From Paenibacillus spongiae (GTDB lineage: Bacteria > Bacillota > Bacilli > Paenibacillales > Paenibacillaceae): 64,000 bases of DNA. The stretch's first letter is position 1, and the number at the start of each line of letters is the position of its first letter. Location: the NCBI RefSeq assembly GCF_024734895.1, contig NZ_CP091430.1, positions 4,110,501 through 4,174,500 on the forward strand, written 5' to 3'. The notes beneath the pieces were generated by a model. The model saw nothing but the letters and a program-made list of their open reading frames with translations, made no database searches and was not told the origin of the DNA. Made by a program: the position numbers and the translations under genes. Shown one piece after another: positions 36,863 to 46,931 of the stretch.

Positions 36863-37789
36863 TCACCCCTTTCTCTGATTCAACGATGCGGATATGCGGG
36901 CCAATAAGGCGACCAGCACGAAGATGATGACGAAATATATCCAGCCGAGCGCGCTGGCATAGCCATAGCCGGTCTTCATGTTGCCCATATTGCTCAGAAT
37001 GTGATTGACGATCGGGTTATACGAATAAGTCGATAGATCGACCAACGTATAGATCAGGTTTAAGAATATAAACGGTACAATCGCCGGGAACGTGATCTTC
37101 CAGAAGGATTCCCACGGCGTTACTCCGTCAATTTGCGCCGCTTCGTAAGTAGAGGGCGAAATCGTACGGAATGCCGCCAGGAAGATGATGACCTGAACGC
37201 CGGAGTACCATAGCACGATGATGATTTTGCTCAATACGCCTACCATCGGCTCAGCTAGAGCAGGCGGGAATGTGTCGTAGATCATGTTGCTCAAGTCGTA
37301 TTGCTCGGCGAACGGCAGATCCCCTTGCCCTTGAGCGAACAGCTCCATAAGCACCTTGCCCGTTGCGAAGATGACCGGCAGGAAGAAGATCGCGCGGAAG
37401 ATCATCCGCCCGCGAAAATTCTGATTGAGCAGAATCGCGACGATGAGCGCGAACAGCACGGTCACCGGTATGATCAGAATGGATTCCCGCCAGAAATTAA
37501 ACATTTCGATCGGAAATATGTTGTCGCGCAGAAATGCATACTTGAAGTTGTCCCAGCCGACGAACGTGTAGGACAGCCCGCTTCCGTCCGGAGATACCTC
37601 CATCTTATGAAAGCTTAGATAGAGCGAATAAAGAAGCGGATACGCCATGAAGCACAGGACGCCGATGAACCAAGGCAGCAGGAACATATAGCCGGTCAAG
37701 GCGCTTCTGGCCGACTGCGCCCTCTTCTGGCGGGCATGCTCCTTCAAGCTCATCTTGGTTGCCGGCTTGCTCTCATTCAAACTGTTCAT
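36863..37789 (-). CDS. Carbohydrate ABC transporter permease, MalF-type
   Basis: 308 residues, six hydrophobic segments, EAA loop YEAAQIDGVTPWESFWKITFPAI. Partner of the downstream MalG-type permease. Its ATG overlaps the stop of the DUF5696 gene by four bases (ATGA), which suggests coupled translation. It belongs to the second transporter module of the locus; the binding protein and ATPase are shared or encoded upstream (48170-49573, 46925-48040). Confidence 0.94.
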   Translation of the reverse strand: MNSLNESKPATKMSLKEHARQKRAQSARSALTGYMFLLPWFIGVLCFMAYPLLYSLYLSFHKMEVSPDGSGLSYTFVGWDNFKYAFLRDNIFPIEMFNFWRESILIIPVTVLFALIVAILLNQNFRGRMIFRAIFFLPVIFATGKVLMELFAQGQGDLPFAEQYDLSNMIYDTFPPALAEPMVGVLSKIIIVLWYSGVQVIIFLAAFRTISPSTYEAAQIDGVTPWESFWKITFPAIVPFIFLNLIYTLVDLSTYSYNPIVNHILSNMGNMKTGYGYASALGWIYFVIIFVLVALLARISASLNQRKG

Positions 37790-40071
37790 CGGCTCACCCC
37801 CTGTTCCACGACTTCGAACGACTGGGCGTTCACCGTGTTTCCTTCGCCGCTATAAGGCACTGCATTGTAATTCACCCAGATGCGCTGCCCGTTCTCATAG
37901 GCGGTTTCGAATACGCCGTCCGCCACCTTGCGGTGACCTTCGATGAAGCTTCCCCATACGCCATCGAACGCAGTCGAAAGTTCTTCGTATTCCTTGACGA
38001 TCGTCGATTCAAGCGCATCGAATTTGGAGCTGAACAGATAGACGTAATTCGTCAGTTTTAGATCGCGCGGATCGGCATCCGTAACGGCGAAATACGGCAT
38101 GGCGCCATATTCGATGGTCCTTAAATATTCCGTTACCGGATTCGTCCGTATATTGCCCGCCACGGACGTATACGTGACCAGCCCATGCAGTGCGATCGGG
38201 TAGAACGGCACTTGCTCGTCAATAATCAGATCGTAGTTATAGACGGTCGGAATCGATTGAATATGATCGACATGGCCCAGCACGTAGGCAAATGCGCCCG
38301 TTGTCGATACATAACCGGTCCGTTTGCGCGCTTCATCCAGCATCTGCTGATAGACTTCGGCCGTCATTCTGCGGTCGTATGGCTTGCTCTTGCTGAAATC
38401 GCTATAGATCACCTCGCCCAGCTCATCCAGTGAGATGCCGTCTACCGGAAGCTTCTCATAGGTATGCAGCGCTTCTTCCAGATTGCTCTTCATATTCAAA
38501 GCGCTTGGGCGGTAGAAGTAGGTGGACTTGCTGAACCAGTCACCGGCATTCTCCAGCTTCAGTGCCGTACCGTCCACAATGCGGGCGGCGTCGTTCAGCG
38601 TCGAAAATCCGTTGCCTACTTTGTTGGTGGCTTGCGTGAAGATATCGTGCATGATCAGCTTGCTGCCTTTCTCCTTAAGCTGCTCAGCCAGCTTCTTCAA
38701 GCCATCCGTTCCACCGACTGCCGACTCGATTGGGAAACGCTTCGGCAGCGATCCTTGGAAGCCTCCAGGTATCCAGCCGCCAACTCCGATTTCCAAGCTG
38801 GCGATGCCTTTCTCATGGAGCTTATCCGCCATGTCGCCTACCTGATCGAAGGTCGTAGCCACTACGGTCTTGTCACCAACCGGACCGGCTTCCGTTGCCG
38901 CCATAACAATATCGAGATACAGCGGCGGTTTGCCCGTCTTTGCCTCCAGCTTGGCTGCCCCCGCTTTATCCTGCAGATAATCCCTGTAGGATTTTGCCAT
39001 GCCGACATAATCCGCCCGATCCTTCCCGAGAAGCTCATAACGGATCTGAATCGGTTCAACGTTTAATTTACTTTCGTAAGCATCCTCTGATTTATTCAAT
39101 CCCGTAGGCTGACGGTAAGGCCGGCGCAAATTGAATTTCGCATACACGTTATTGAACGCCGTATGAATTCCTGAAGGCGATGCATAGATATTTGCTTTAA
39201 ACTCGCCTTTCTCGATAATCGCAATGTAGGCCGAATCCTCACGTTTCAATCCGTAGACCGGGAAGGCGATCGAATCGCGCGGGAACCACTTTCCGGTAGG
39301 AAAAATGGCTTCATCGTCCCCATACACAGGTTGATCATAAGCGCCGACAAGAGCAGGACGATCTCTGTTAAAGTGAATCACTCCGCCTGGACCATCCGGC
39401 ACGAATAGATAGCCTTCCTCACCGGCGGACGCTGCCCCGAAGAACGGGAGCGGGTCAACCGTGACGAGTTGATTTTCTTTGGTTTCCATAAGCCCGAATT
39501 CCGGGATGTTGAATTGAAAACCCTTATCGTTCATCTGATATTCGAAGTAAAAAGAGAATCCGAGCTCTTCTATCGTATACCGAACCCCGACACCCTGATC
39601 GATATTGCGCCATTGTACCTCCGTAGCGTAATCGATCGTGTTGGATTGCTCCGGACGCGTTGTCTTCTCCTTCAGATATCGGTAGATGAATGGTGACATG
39701 AGATTCGACTTCCAGAGACCTTGAACCTTGTCCTCGGCCAGCGCCTCTTCGGACGGGTTGCTGAACCACATCTTGCCGCTGCGGTCTTGAACCGCAATTA
39801 ATCCGCGTTCCGGTTCGAACCATAACGAGCCTGAGGCTGTGTTCTCCGAAACTTGATACCACGTTGTATTGCCGTTCTTCATTTGCTCGCCTGTCGGTTT
39901 TCCGTTCTCGAAGGTTAGTTCACGGAAGAAGGCTTCTGCACGCTCTGGGGTATAATTCCCGAATGACGCTTTCCGGCTTTCTCCCGACATGAGAATGTAG
40001 AGGGCGATCAAACCGAGCACAACGATCAGACACGCCGGGAAGATGAGCTTACGCAGAAAGGCTTTAAGCAC
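37786..40071 (-). CDS. DUF5696 protein, membrane-anchored, probable TIM-barrel glycosidase
   Basis: 761 residues. N-terminal uncleaved anchor (LRKLIFPACLIVVLGLIALYILM), beta-rich region (~70-370), then a barrel-like C-terminal part with DIVMAATEAG, GVGGWIPGGFQGSLPKRFPIES, LIMHDIFTQAT and VDGISLDELGEVIYSDF; the last has the look of a nucleophile region of (beta/alpha)8 glycosidases. In many Paenibacillus transporter loci this family sits with permeases and a YIP1 protein. It probably trims a polymer at the cell surface beside the permeases; the substrate is not known. Overlaps the YIP1 gene by 8 bp. Confidence 0.72.
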   Translation of the reverse strand: MLKAFLRKLIFPACLIVVLGLIALYILMSGESRKASFGNYTPERAEAFFRELTFENGKPTGEQMKNGNTTWYQVSENTASGSLWFEPERGLIAVQDRSGKMWFSNPSEEALAEDKVQGLWKSNLMSPFIYRYLKEKTTRPEQSNTIDYATEVQWRNIDQGVGVRYTIEELGFSFYFEYQMNDKGFQFNIPEFGLMETKENQLVTVDPLPFFGAASAGEEGYLFVPDGPGGVIHFNRDRPALVGAYDQPVYGDDEAIFPTGKWFPRDSIAFPVYGLKREDSAYIAIIEKGEFKANIYASPSGIHTAFNNVYAKFNLRRPYRQPTGLNKSEDAYESKLNVEPIQIRYELLGKDRADYVGMAKSYRDYLQDKAGAAKLEAKTGKPPLYLDIVMAATEAGPVGDKTVVATTFDQVGDMADKLHEKGIASLEIGVGGWIPGGFQGSLPKRFPIESAVGGTDGLKKLAEQLKEKGSKLIMHDIFTQATNKVGNGFSTLNDAARIVDGTALKLENAGDWFSKSTYFYRPSALNMKSNLEEALHTYEKLPVDGISLDELGEVIYSDFSKSKPYDRRMTAEVYQQMLDEARKRTGYVSTTGAFAYVLGHVDHIQSIPTVYNYDLIIDEQVPFYPIALHGLVTYTSVAGNIRTNPVTEYLRTIEYGAMPYFAVTDADPRDLKLTNYVYLFSSKFDALESTIVKEYEELSTAFDGVWGSFIEGHRKVADGVFETAYENGQRIWVNYNAVPYSGEGNTVNAQSFEVVEQGVSR

Positions 40072-42121
40072 GGTTCATCAACTCCCTTCCCAATTGGATA
40101 AAGAAGTCCGCCGCCTGATACAGCAGTCCGACCGCGAGGAATCCGAACAAGCCGAGGCAGGCCAGCGTCACAATCGAGACCAGCGTCATCCCGATCGTCT
40201 CCTTCATATTGTAGTTATGCACGTGAAGGGTTCCGATAAAGATCAGCGCGAGCACCCAGAATTGGATGGCGCTCATGGCAAATGCGTAAATAACCCCTTC
40301 TTGCTGGGTCATGATATTCGACAGCAGCTGTACGGGCAGCGTAAACAATACGAGCGGAACGAGCGCATAGGCGTTCACGATGAACACCTTCTTCAGCGTC
40401 CCTTCGCCCTTCATGACCGAGCCGATCAAATAGTTAGCCATTAACCATCCGAGCCATAGGAGGAAATATTGCCCGGCTTCGACCCATAGATTGAGCTCAT
40501 TAAAGCGCTGGGCAGCGAATACGAAGCTGACGGCAGCTTTGCCGGCGATGGTAACGACGAAACCCAGAATCAACAGAATGGCTGCGAAGCCGAACCGGAT
40601 ATCGCGGTTGTTGGCAATCTCATACATCCCTGCGATCGGGTGACGCAGCACATCGAACACCGCACGAAGCGAGGTCATCCAAGGGCCGTGCTCCTTCGCT
40701 TTCGCAATGGTGTTCTTGCCGCGCCGCTTCCGGTATATGAACCAGCCTGTGGCAAGAAGCCAGATTCCGATAACCGCGGTCATGAACCAACCGAAATAAT
40801 CGAGCAGCCAGTTCATCCGAATTTGCCAGAAGGATTCCGAATAGCCGGTTCGATCATAGGCTTTCTCGAAATTTCCCATCGCGGCCTCATAGTTTTCCTC
40901 TTTATATTCCGCTTTGGCAATGGCTTGGTAAGCTCTGTCGAATGTGCCGTCCTGAACGAGAATTTGCCGCCACATTTTCGACCCCTCTTCGTATTTGCCA
41001 TCCTTGAATAAAGCCAGCGCCTGGTGGACCATCGTGCCGAATTCGGTACGCTTGAACGATTGAATGACGCTCTGCTCGCCATCGGCAACGAAGATATCTC
41101 CTTGCGAATTCACGACAACGCTCGTCGGCCGTTTGAACAGACCGAATCGCGGCGATAACGCCGAGTCATTGCCGAACCGGAAGAGCATGTTGCCCTGCCA
41201 ATCGTATTGATAGATCCGGCCGCCTGCAGATTCCACGACCGTCATGACGTCATTCTCGTCAACGGCTACGTCCAAGAACGAGAACCGGTCCATCTTGCCG
41301 ACCCAAGGCGCGAAGTTCTTACCGCCGAGCAGGTCATTGCCTCCCGCATTCAGACGCTTCAGCTGTCCTGTCGGCAAATTGCGGTTGACCGTGTAGATGA
41401 AGCCCCGGGAATCCATCGTCATATTCGTAATGGCGCCGGGTAAATTCTTCTGTTCCTCAGCCAGCTGCTCTTCGGTGTAATAACGGCGCTTGAGCCGCTC
41501 CAGCCAATCGGAAGGCACCTTGTTCGCACCGAAGAATCCGGCGAACTCGCCTTCGGGAGTCAGCTGAAGCAAACCTTGATAACCGCCTTTGTTAGACACG
41601 AACACATATCCCCTGTTATCGACGACTGCCTTAACGGGAACGAACAGATAGTTGTCGGGAATGAGCTCCGATTTCGGAGCGAGAATCTCCTTCACGAACC
41701 GGCCGTCTTTGTCGTAGACGACGATTCGTTTGTTGCCGGTATCGGCTACATAGATATCGCCTTCTTCCGTGACGAAGACGCCTTCAGGGCCGCGAAGCAT
41801 GATTTTCTTGTCTTCCGTCCCCTCTGCAGGGATGACGCGGATCTGCTTGCCTTCCGAATCCAGATGCACGATTCGGTCGTTTCCGCGATCCGCTACATAG
41901 ATATCGTCGTTAGGCATAATGAACAAATCTTCCGGATTCTTAAATCCTTCCCAGATCTTCCAAGGAACGAAGGCGTTGGGCGAAGGAATCCAGCGTCCGT
42001 TCGCATCGGTCGAAGACGTGAAATAAGGAAGCTTCGCGTCCGCCTTGGGCACCGGCAACGTCACAAGGACGGCAGCCGCAGCGATCGCTATAATGGCGAA
42101 TTTCATTATGAAACGTTTCAT
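40064..42121 (-). CDS. NHL-propeller, TPR and YIP1 membrane protein
   Basis: 685 residues: signal peptide (~1-29), an extracytoplasmic NHL-type beta-propeller (~50-365, with repeated ...VDNRG.VFVSN.GGYQGLLQL, DGEIYVADTGNKRIVVYD patterns), a TPR-like helical pair (~375-430), one membrane segment (FGWFMTAVIGIWLLATGWF), and a C-terminal YIP1 domain of about five further membrane helices (~490-680). The propeller is probably outside the cell and may bind glycan. Its gene is wedged between two permease modules, an arrangement shared with other Paenibacillaceae transporter loci. Function not established. Confidence 0.78.
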   Translation of the reverse strand: MKRFIMKFAIIAIAAAAVLVTLPVPKADAKLPYFTSSTDANGRWIPSPNAFVPWKIWEGFKNPEDLFIMPNDDIYVADRGNDRIVHLDSEGKQIRVIPAEGTEDKKIMLRGPEGVFVTEEGDIYVADTGNKRIVVYDKDGRFVKEILAPKSELIPDNYLFVPVKAVVDNRGYVFVSNKGGYQGLLQLTPEGEFAGFFGANKVPSDWLERLKRRYYTEEQLAEEQKNLPGAITNMTMDSRGFIYTVNRNLPTGQLKRLNAGGNDLLGGKNFAPWVGKMDRFSFLDVAVDENDVMTVVESAGGRIYQYDWQGNMLFRFGNDSALSPRFGLFKRPTSVVVNSQGDIFVADGEQSVIQSFKRTEFGTMVHQALALFKDGKYEEGSKMWRQILVQDGTFDRAYQAIAKAEYKEENYEAAMGNFEKAYDRTGYSESFWQIRMNWLLDYFGWFMTAVIGIWLLATGWFIYRKRRGKNTIAKAKEHGPWMTSLRAVFDVLRHPIAGMYEIANNRDIRFGFAAILLILGFVVTIAGKAAVSFVFAAQRFNELNLWVEAGQYFLLWLGWLMANYLIGSVMKGEGTLKKVFIVNAYALVPLVLFTLPVQLLSNIMTQQEGVIYAFAMSAIQFWVLALIFIGTLHVHNYNMKETIGMTLVSIVTLACLGLFGFLAVGLLYQAADFFIQLGRELMNRA

Positions 42122-42134
42122 TGTGGCTCCCCCC

Positions 42135-43043
42135 TCATTTAATGCCGGAATGTGCCATCGTCGCGAGCACTCTGCGTTGTGAAATTAAGAAGATAATTAG
42201 ATTCGGAACGAACATGATCAAGCCTACCGCAGCTGCTACGCCTTGCCCGACGACGTTATTCGCCAGTCCGTTGGTCAAAGTCATGACATAATAAGGCAAT
42301 GTCTTCATCGACTCCACCTGGATATACAGATTGGACGTCTCCGTTTGCGACCAAGCCCCTTGGAACGTTAGAATCGCGACGGTGGCGATTGCCGGCGTAC
42401 ATACCGGCATGACGATCCGGAAGAAGATCAGCCACTCCTTCGCACCGTCAATTCGGGCTGCTTCCATCAGCTCATTCGGAATCTGGTCAACGAACTGCTT
42501 CATGAGAAAGACGCTCGTTGGTGCGGCTATAAGCGGAATGATGTGGGCGAAGTACGTATTCATGATGCCAATATTCGCGATAACGAGATATCGGGGAATC
42601 GCTACCGCCTCAGGTGCGAACATGAGCGCAAAGATCGTCAAGGCGAAGAAAAACTTGCTGCCCGGGAACACGTGCTTGGAGAACGCATAGGCTGCCATCG
42701 AGCTAACGGCTATAACAGCGATCATCGTCAGACTCGTCGTAAGCAGGCTGTTGAACAAATAACGTGTAAACGGGATGACAAGCGACTGCGTCTTCAGGAA
42801 CAATTCGCGAAAGTTCTCGAACGTCGGCTCCTGTACGATAAACCTCGGCGGATAGAGAAACAGTTCATTGATCGGCTTGAATGCGTGGTTGAATATGAAA
42901 ATAATCGGTAAAGCCATGAACAACGCAAGCAGAATGAGACCCAGCAGCGTAATTCGTTGAAACCAATCGACGGCTTGCATCTTCCGCCATGCTCGGGCAA
43001 GAGAAACGCCGGATCGGCGGGTCATCGTTTGCAAGGCTTTCAT
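42135..43043 (-). CDS. Carbohydrate ABC transporter permease, MalG-type (second module)
   Basis: 302 residues, six membrane segments, EAA loop LMEAARIDGAKEWLIFFRIVMP. The ATG at 43043 lies 1 bp after the stop of the upstream permease and 9 nt after AGGAGG; the frame extends 120 nt further up into that gene and is not used. Pairs with the MalF-type permease upstream. Confidence 0.94.
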   Translation of the reverse strand: MKALQTMTRRSGVSLARAWRKMQAVDWFQRITLLGLILLALFMALPIIFIFNHAFKPINELFLYPPRFIVQEPTFENFRELFLKTQSLVIPFTRYLFNSLLTTSLTMIAVIAVSSMAAYAFSKHVFPGSKFFFALTIFALMFAPEAVAIPRYLVIANIGIMNTYFAHIIPLIAAPTSVFLMKQFVDQIPNELMEAARIDGAKEWLIFFRIVMPVCTPAIATVAILTFQGAWSQTETSNLYIQVESMKTLPYYVMTLTNGLANNVVGQGVAAAVGLIMFVPNLIIFLISQRRVLATMAHSGIK

Positions 43044-43044
43044 T

Positions 43045-44013
43045 TTATTCGTCCTCCTTGCTGCCGAAGAGCTGGAATGATACTTTAGTTGCGCCGTATA
43101 CGAGAAGCAGGAGCAATACCGATAAGGCGGCTGCATAACCAAGCTCGTAACGAATGATGGCAAAGTCGTCGATATGATTGATCATCAAATGACCCGAATA
43201 CTGCGGCGTAATCGGCGAACCTGCGAGGATTGCGCCAATAGCCCCCGCTTTGAGCGTACCGACGACCGCCATAACAGCCCCGAACAGCATCTGCGGTTTG
43301 ATGGCTGGAATGGTAAGGTAGAAGATTTCTTGAAGCCGGTTCGAGATCCCATCGATCGCACCCGCTTCATACAGCTCCTTGTTCACCGTCTGCAAGCCTG
43401 CGAGCATGGCGAGAAAGCCAACGCCCATACTGGCCCATAACGAGATCCCGATCATGATATACATGAAGTACTTGGGATCCTGAAGCCATAACACCGGTTG
43501 ATCCAGTATCCCCCATGAAAGAAGTAAATTGTTCAAATAACCGACGCGGTCTCCGCTGAAGATAACCGGCCAGACGACGGCAAATGCGACGCCGGAAGCT
43601 AACGATGGCGCATAGATAGCCAGCGTGAACCAGTCGCGGATCCCCTTGGGCAGCTGATTAATCAGCCACGCTAGAAAGAACGACATCATATAGCCGCCCG
43701 GTCCGACAATAAGGGCGAATTTGAACGTATTCGGAATCGCATACTGCAGGAAGATCCGGTCCTGCGACAAGATCGCCAGAAAGTTGTCCCACCCGATAAA
43801 CTTGGGCATCGAGATGGCGTTAAACGAGAAGAACGACAGCCCGATTGCAACAACTACGGGAACCAGGATGAAGAGAACAAATGTTATCAGGAACGGCCCG
43901 ATAAAAATATAAGAAATTCGATTCGCCCATATGCGCGACAATAATCCAGGTTGGGCTGCCCGAGTTCGCACGGTCGGTTGATCTGGCTTCGCCGTTTCAG
44001 TAGCGGCGCTCAT
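43045..44013 (-). CDS. Carbohydrate ABC transporter permease, MalF-type (second module)
   Basis: 322 residues, six membrane segments, EAA loop YEAGAIDGISNRLQEIFYLTIPAIKP. The ATG at 44013 follows GGGAGG by 7 nt and overlaps the stop of the binding-protein gene by 4 bp (ATGA). The frame extends 7 codons further up, through the ribosome site. Confidence 0.94.
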   Translation of the reverse strand: MSAATETAKPDQPTVRTRAAQPGLLSRIWANRISYIFIGPFLITFVLFILVPVVVAIGLSFFSFNAISMPKFIGWDNFLAILSQDRIFLQYAIPNTFKFALIVGPGGYMMSFFLAWLINQLPKGIRDWFTLAIYAPSLASGVAFAVVWPVIFSGDRVGYLNNLLLSWGILDQPVLWLQDPKYFMYIMIGISLWASMGVGFLAMLAGLQTVNKELYEAGAIDGISNRLQEIFYLTIPAIKPQMLFGAVMAVVGTLKAGAIGAILAGSPITPQYSGHLMINHIDDFAIIRYELGYAAALSVLLLLLVYGATKVSFQLFGSKEDE

Positions 44014-46931
44014 CGCGATCCCTCCCCTTCCCATGGCTTCGTAACGGCCGGAATGTCCAGCTCGCGCAAGATCTTGCCGTGCTTCTCCCGCAGGCCGAAC
44101 TCGATTTGTTTGCGGGACATCTCCCGGTTCGTATCAATGAACGCTTGTTCTAACGCTTCGCGAACATTCTTCTTCTCGATGACAGCTTTGTTCCATGCGA
44201 ATTCAAGCTGTCTTCCTGTGAAGTAACCACCTGGAACCTGCGGCGCTTCGCGGAACCACCGGTGCTGCTCTTTGATAACTTCCAGATCGTCCTGCGGCCA
44301 AGGCAATCTTGCGAATGCATTCATGTTCGCCGTGTTCCAACGGTATTCCGGTCCGAATACCGCTTCGATATCGTTGCCGAAACGCTCTTGCGTCAGATCG
44401 GAAGTCCACCATTTCAAAAACTGCCACGCTTTGTCTTTGTTCTCGGTTTTCTTGAAGATGACGCCAGCCTGCATCGGTCCGCCTGACCACCGCTCAACCA
44501 CGCCTTCTTCATTGCGAATGCCCGGAAGCGGCGCGATCGCCCACTTGCCCGCGAGCTCCGGTGCGGCAAATTCCGTCTGCAAATAGCTGTTGAAATCGAT
44601 AATGCCAACCGGCATATCCCCTAACCGGAAGTGGTTGAAGAAGCTCGGTACGTCGCGCGGAAGCTGATACAGCGTAAACATCTCTGTCAATTGTCGGAAG
44701 CCTTTGTACGCTTTCTCGCTATCAAGTGCAGACTTCATTCCATTGGGCGTATACAGCTCTGCTCCGTTCTGGAACAAGAACGTGTTGTAGTCTTTCGGCG
44801 GCAGATAAAAATCATAACCATTCTGCTGCAGGGTAGACAGCATTTTGTACATCTCTTCCCAAGTATCCGGAGGAGTTAGTCCGAGACTTTCCAGAATGTC
44901 TGTACGGTACGCCATGACGTTAAACCCTTGAATCTCTGGCAGTGCATAATCGCCTTCATCGTAATGGAAGACGCGCAGCGCTCCGGGATGGAAAGATTGG
45001 GCCACTTCCTCGTAATCCGGGAACGTCGATAAATCCAGTAACGCTCCGCGCATCGCGAAGTCGGCCGGCATGGCGCTGTCGATCCCGAGTGCCACGTCAG
45101 GCTGAATCCCCGCGGCATTGCCCAAGATAAACATCTGAGGATCCGGGACGATATTGACGTTCACCGTAATGCCGGTTTCAGGCGTGAACGTTTCATCGGC
45201 CAGCTGCTGAATCAAATTCACGTAATCGCGTCCGCGGTTAACCCAGATGTCGATTCCTCCGGGGGCGTTGCGGCGGAAGTCGTAATCGATGGTAAACGTG
45301 CGGAAGAACGAGGTAACCGAATGCCCGAAGCTTTCGAAGAACCCCGGCGTAGCCCTCGGAATATCGGCGCCGGGCTGCGCAATGTACAAGTAATCGAACA
45401 TCACGGGTTGATCGAGCATTCGGAACAGCCAGTTGCTTAAGCTGCTCTGCATCTTGGAAAATTGGCCCAGCTCATTCGGGATGTCGCGCGGTTTGTCCCG
45501 CATGTCGCCCAGGTCTTCGGCGGCCGTCCGCAAAGCGTTCTCCACGTCGGATTTGCCCCCGCTGGACAAGGTTTGCAGATGATCGGACAGACTCGTCAGG
45601 TCATCAATAATCGCATCGAACCGATCGGAAAGATCAGGAATATACTTTTCCAGCTCCCAATCCCGATTCAAATCGATGTTCCCGTTCTCCGTCAACGATT
45701 TGTCGAAGTTGCCGGTTACCTTGCGAATCGCTGCCTCCAGCTCCGACAGGCGGTTCATGTTACGGAGAATCCCGTCGTAAACAGGCTTGATCGGCGCTGC
45801 CGTCGCCGTCATGCGCAGCGTATGCTTGCCTTTCGTAAGGTACAGATTCAGAGGCTTATCCTCCTTATCCGACAACGTCATATTATGCCATTCCGTATCG
45901 TACGGGAAGGCAACCTTCTCCAGCTCGGCAAACGGCGGCTCGCCGTCGATCGTGACCGTGCGGTAAGCATAAGAGTTGTTCAAATAGGTTTGTAAATATT
46001 TGAAGCCGATCTGATACGTTCCATCAGCAGGAACTTCAAAATCCCATTCCGCCCATTGGCCGCTCTGTCGGAATTGCTCGCCGCCAAGTGAATTAAAACG
46101 AATAAGCCCTTTCGTCTCCGGAGATATACGCGGAGCGTCGGAGGACTGCAGCTGTATCGACGTATCCGATTTACGGCTGATATTCTCTGCTTCGATGATG
46201 CTGATCCAATCGCCGCTCTGCTCGCCGTCGTTCTGCTTGACATCGGCATAGCTGACCGGTGATGCGGAAGGTACGATATACAGTTGTTTAATTTTGATTG
46301 GCTGATATTCGCCGACCAACCGCAACGTATGCTCGCCCTTGGTAAGCGGCCACCGGAGAGGTCCTGTTTCGACATCGTAGTTCGTAAACGGTTCTGTCTT
46401 CCATCCTTTAATTTCCACGGATTGCGGCCGGCGGTCATTGCCGAACTCGTCCTTCTGAGGCGGATAAGGATCATGCGAAAACTGTCGTTTCAAATGCAGC
46501 CGTTCAGCTTCCTTGAAGGGGAATGCGCCGTCGATCTGAACACCTCGTACAATACCAACTGCAGCGTCGCTGTTGGAGTCGTAGGTTAATCCGATTTCGT
46601 AAAGCCCGTCCTCCGGAATGGAAATCTTCCATTCCACCCATCCTTGTTCGGAATTCCAAGCGAGCACCTCTTCCCCGTCACGGGCAAATAGCGCCGGATC
46701 GGAAAGGGCGGAATACGAACCGCCAGGCAGCGTTATCGCGGATCCTTCAATATAACGCTCCGTAAATGGCTTGATCACATTCTGATAGGTCGTAGCATCA
46801 TCGCTGCTGTATTCTTCGGACAAGCTGCTGCTTGTCGTCTCGCCGCTTGTCGGCTTAACCGGACCCAGGAGAAACAAAATCATGCACAGGCTCAGCGTGA
46901 GTACGACCGTTGAATGTACCCGCTTTAACAT
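44010..46931 (-). CDS. CBM-fused extracellular solute-binding protein
   Basis: 973 residues. Signal peptide ~1-30 without a lipobox, two jelly-roll carbohydrate-binding-like domains (~60-235 and ~245-375, each with WVEWKISIPEDGLYEIGL or GQWAEWDFEVPADGTYQIGF), a helical connector (~385-510) and a family 1 solute-binding domain (~555-900) with DLST...YALPEIQGFNVMAYRTDILE. Such a protein would bind a polymer and hand over oligosaccharides. Lack of a lipobox is odd for a Gram-positive binding protein; it may be held by its CBM modules or stay as a signal-anchor. Overlaps the ATPase gene by 7 bp. Confidence 0.82.
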   Translation of the reverse strand: MLKRVHSTVVLTLSLCMILFLLGPVKPTSGETTSSSLSEEYSSDDATTYQNVIKPFTERYIEGSAITLPGGSYSALSDPALFARDGEEVLAWNSEQGWVEWKISIPEDGLYEIGLTYDSNSDAAVGIVRGVQIDGAFPFKEAERLHLKRQFSHDPYPPQKDEFGNDRRPQSVEIKGWKTEPFTNYDVETGPLRWPLTKGEHTLRLVGEYQPIKIKQLYIVPSASPVSYADVKQNDGEQSGDWISIIEAENISRKSDTSIQLQSSDAPRISPETKGLIRFNSLGGEQFRQSGQWAEWDFEVPADGTYQIGFKYLQTYLNNSYAYRTVTIDGEPPFAELEKVAFPYDTEWHNMTLSDKEDKPLNLYLTKGKHTLRMTATAAPIKPVYDGILRNMNRLSELEAAIRKVTGNFDKSLTENGNIDLNRDWELEKYIPDLSDRFDAIIDDLTSLSDHLQTLSSGGKSDVENALRTAAEDLGDMRDKPRDIPNELGQFSKMQSSLSNWLFRMLDQPVMFDYLYIAQPGADIPRATPGFFESFGHSVTSFFRTFTIDYDFRRNAPGGIDIWVNRGRDYVNLIQQLADETFTPETGITVNVNIVPDPQMFILGNAAGIQPDVALGIDSAMPADFAMRGALLDLSTFPDYEEVAQSFHPGALRVFHYDEGDYALPEIQGFNVMAYRTDILESLGLTPPDTWEEMYKMLSTLQQNGYDFYLPPKDYNTFLFQNGAELYTPNGMKSALDSEKAYKGFRQLTEMFTLYQLPRDVPSFFNHFRLGDMPVGIIDFNSYLQTEFAAPELAGKWAIAPLPGIRNEEGVVERWSGGPMQAGVIFKKTENKDKAWQFLKWWTSDLTQERFGNDIEAVFGPEYRWNTANMNAFARLPWPQDDLEVIKEQHRWFREAPQVPGGYFTGRQLEFAWNKAVIEKKNVREALEQAFIDTNREMSRKQIEFGLREKHGKILRELDIPAVTKPWEGEGSR

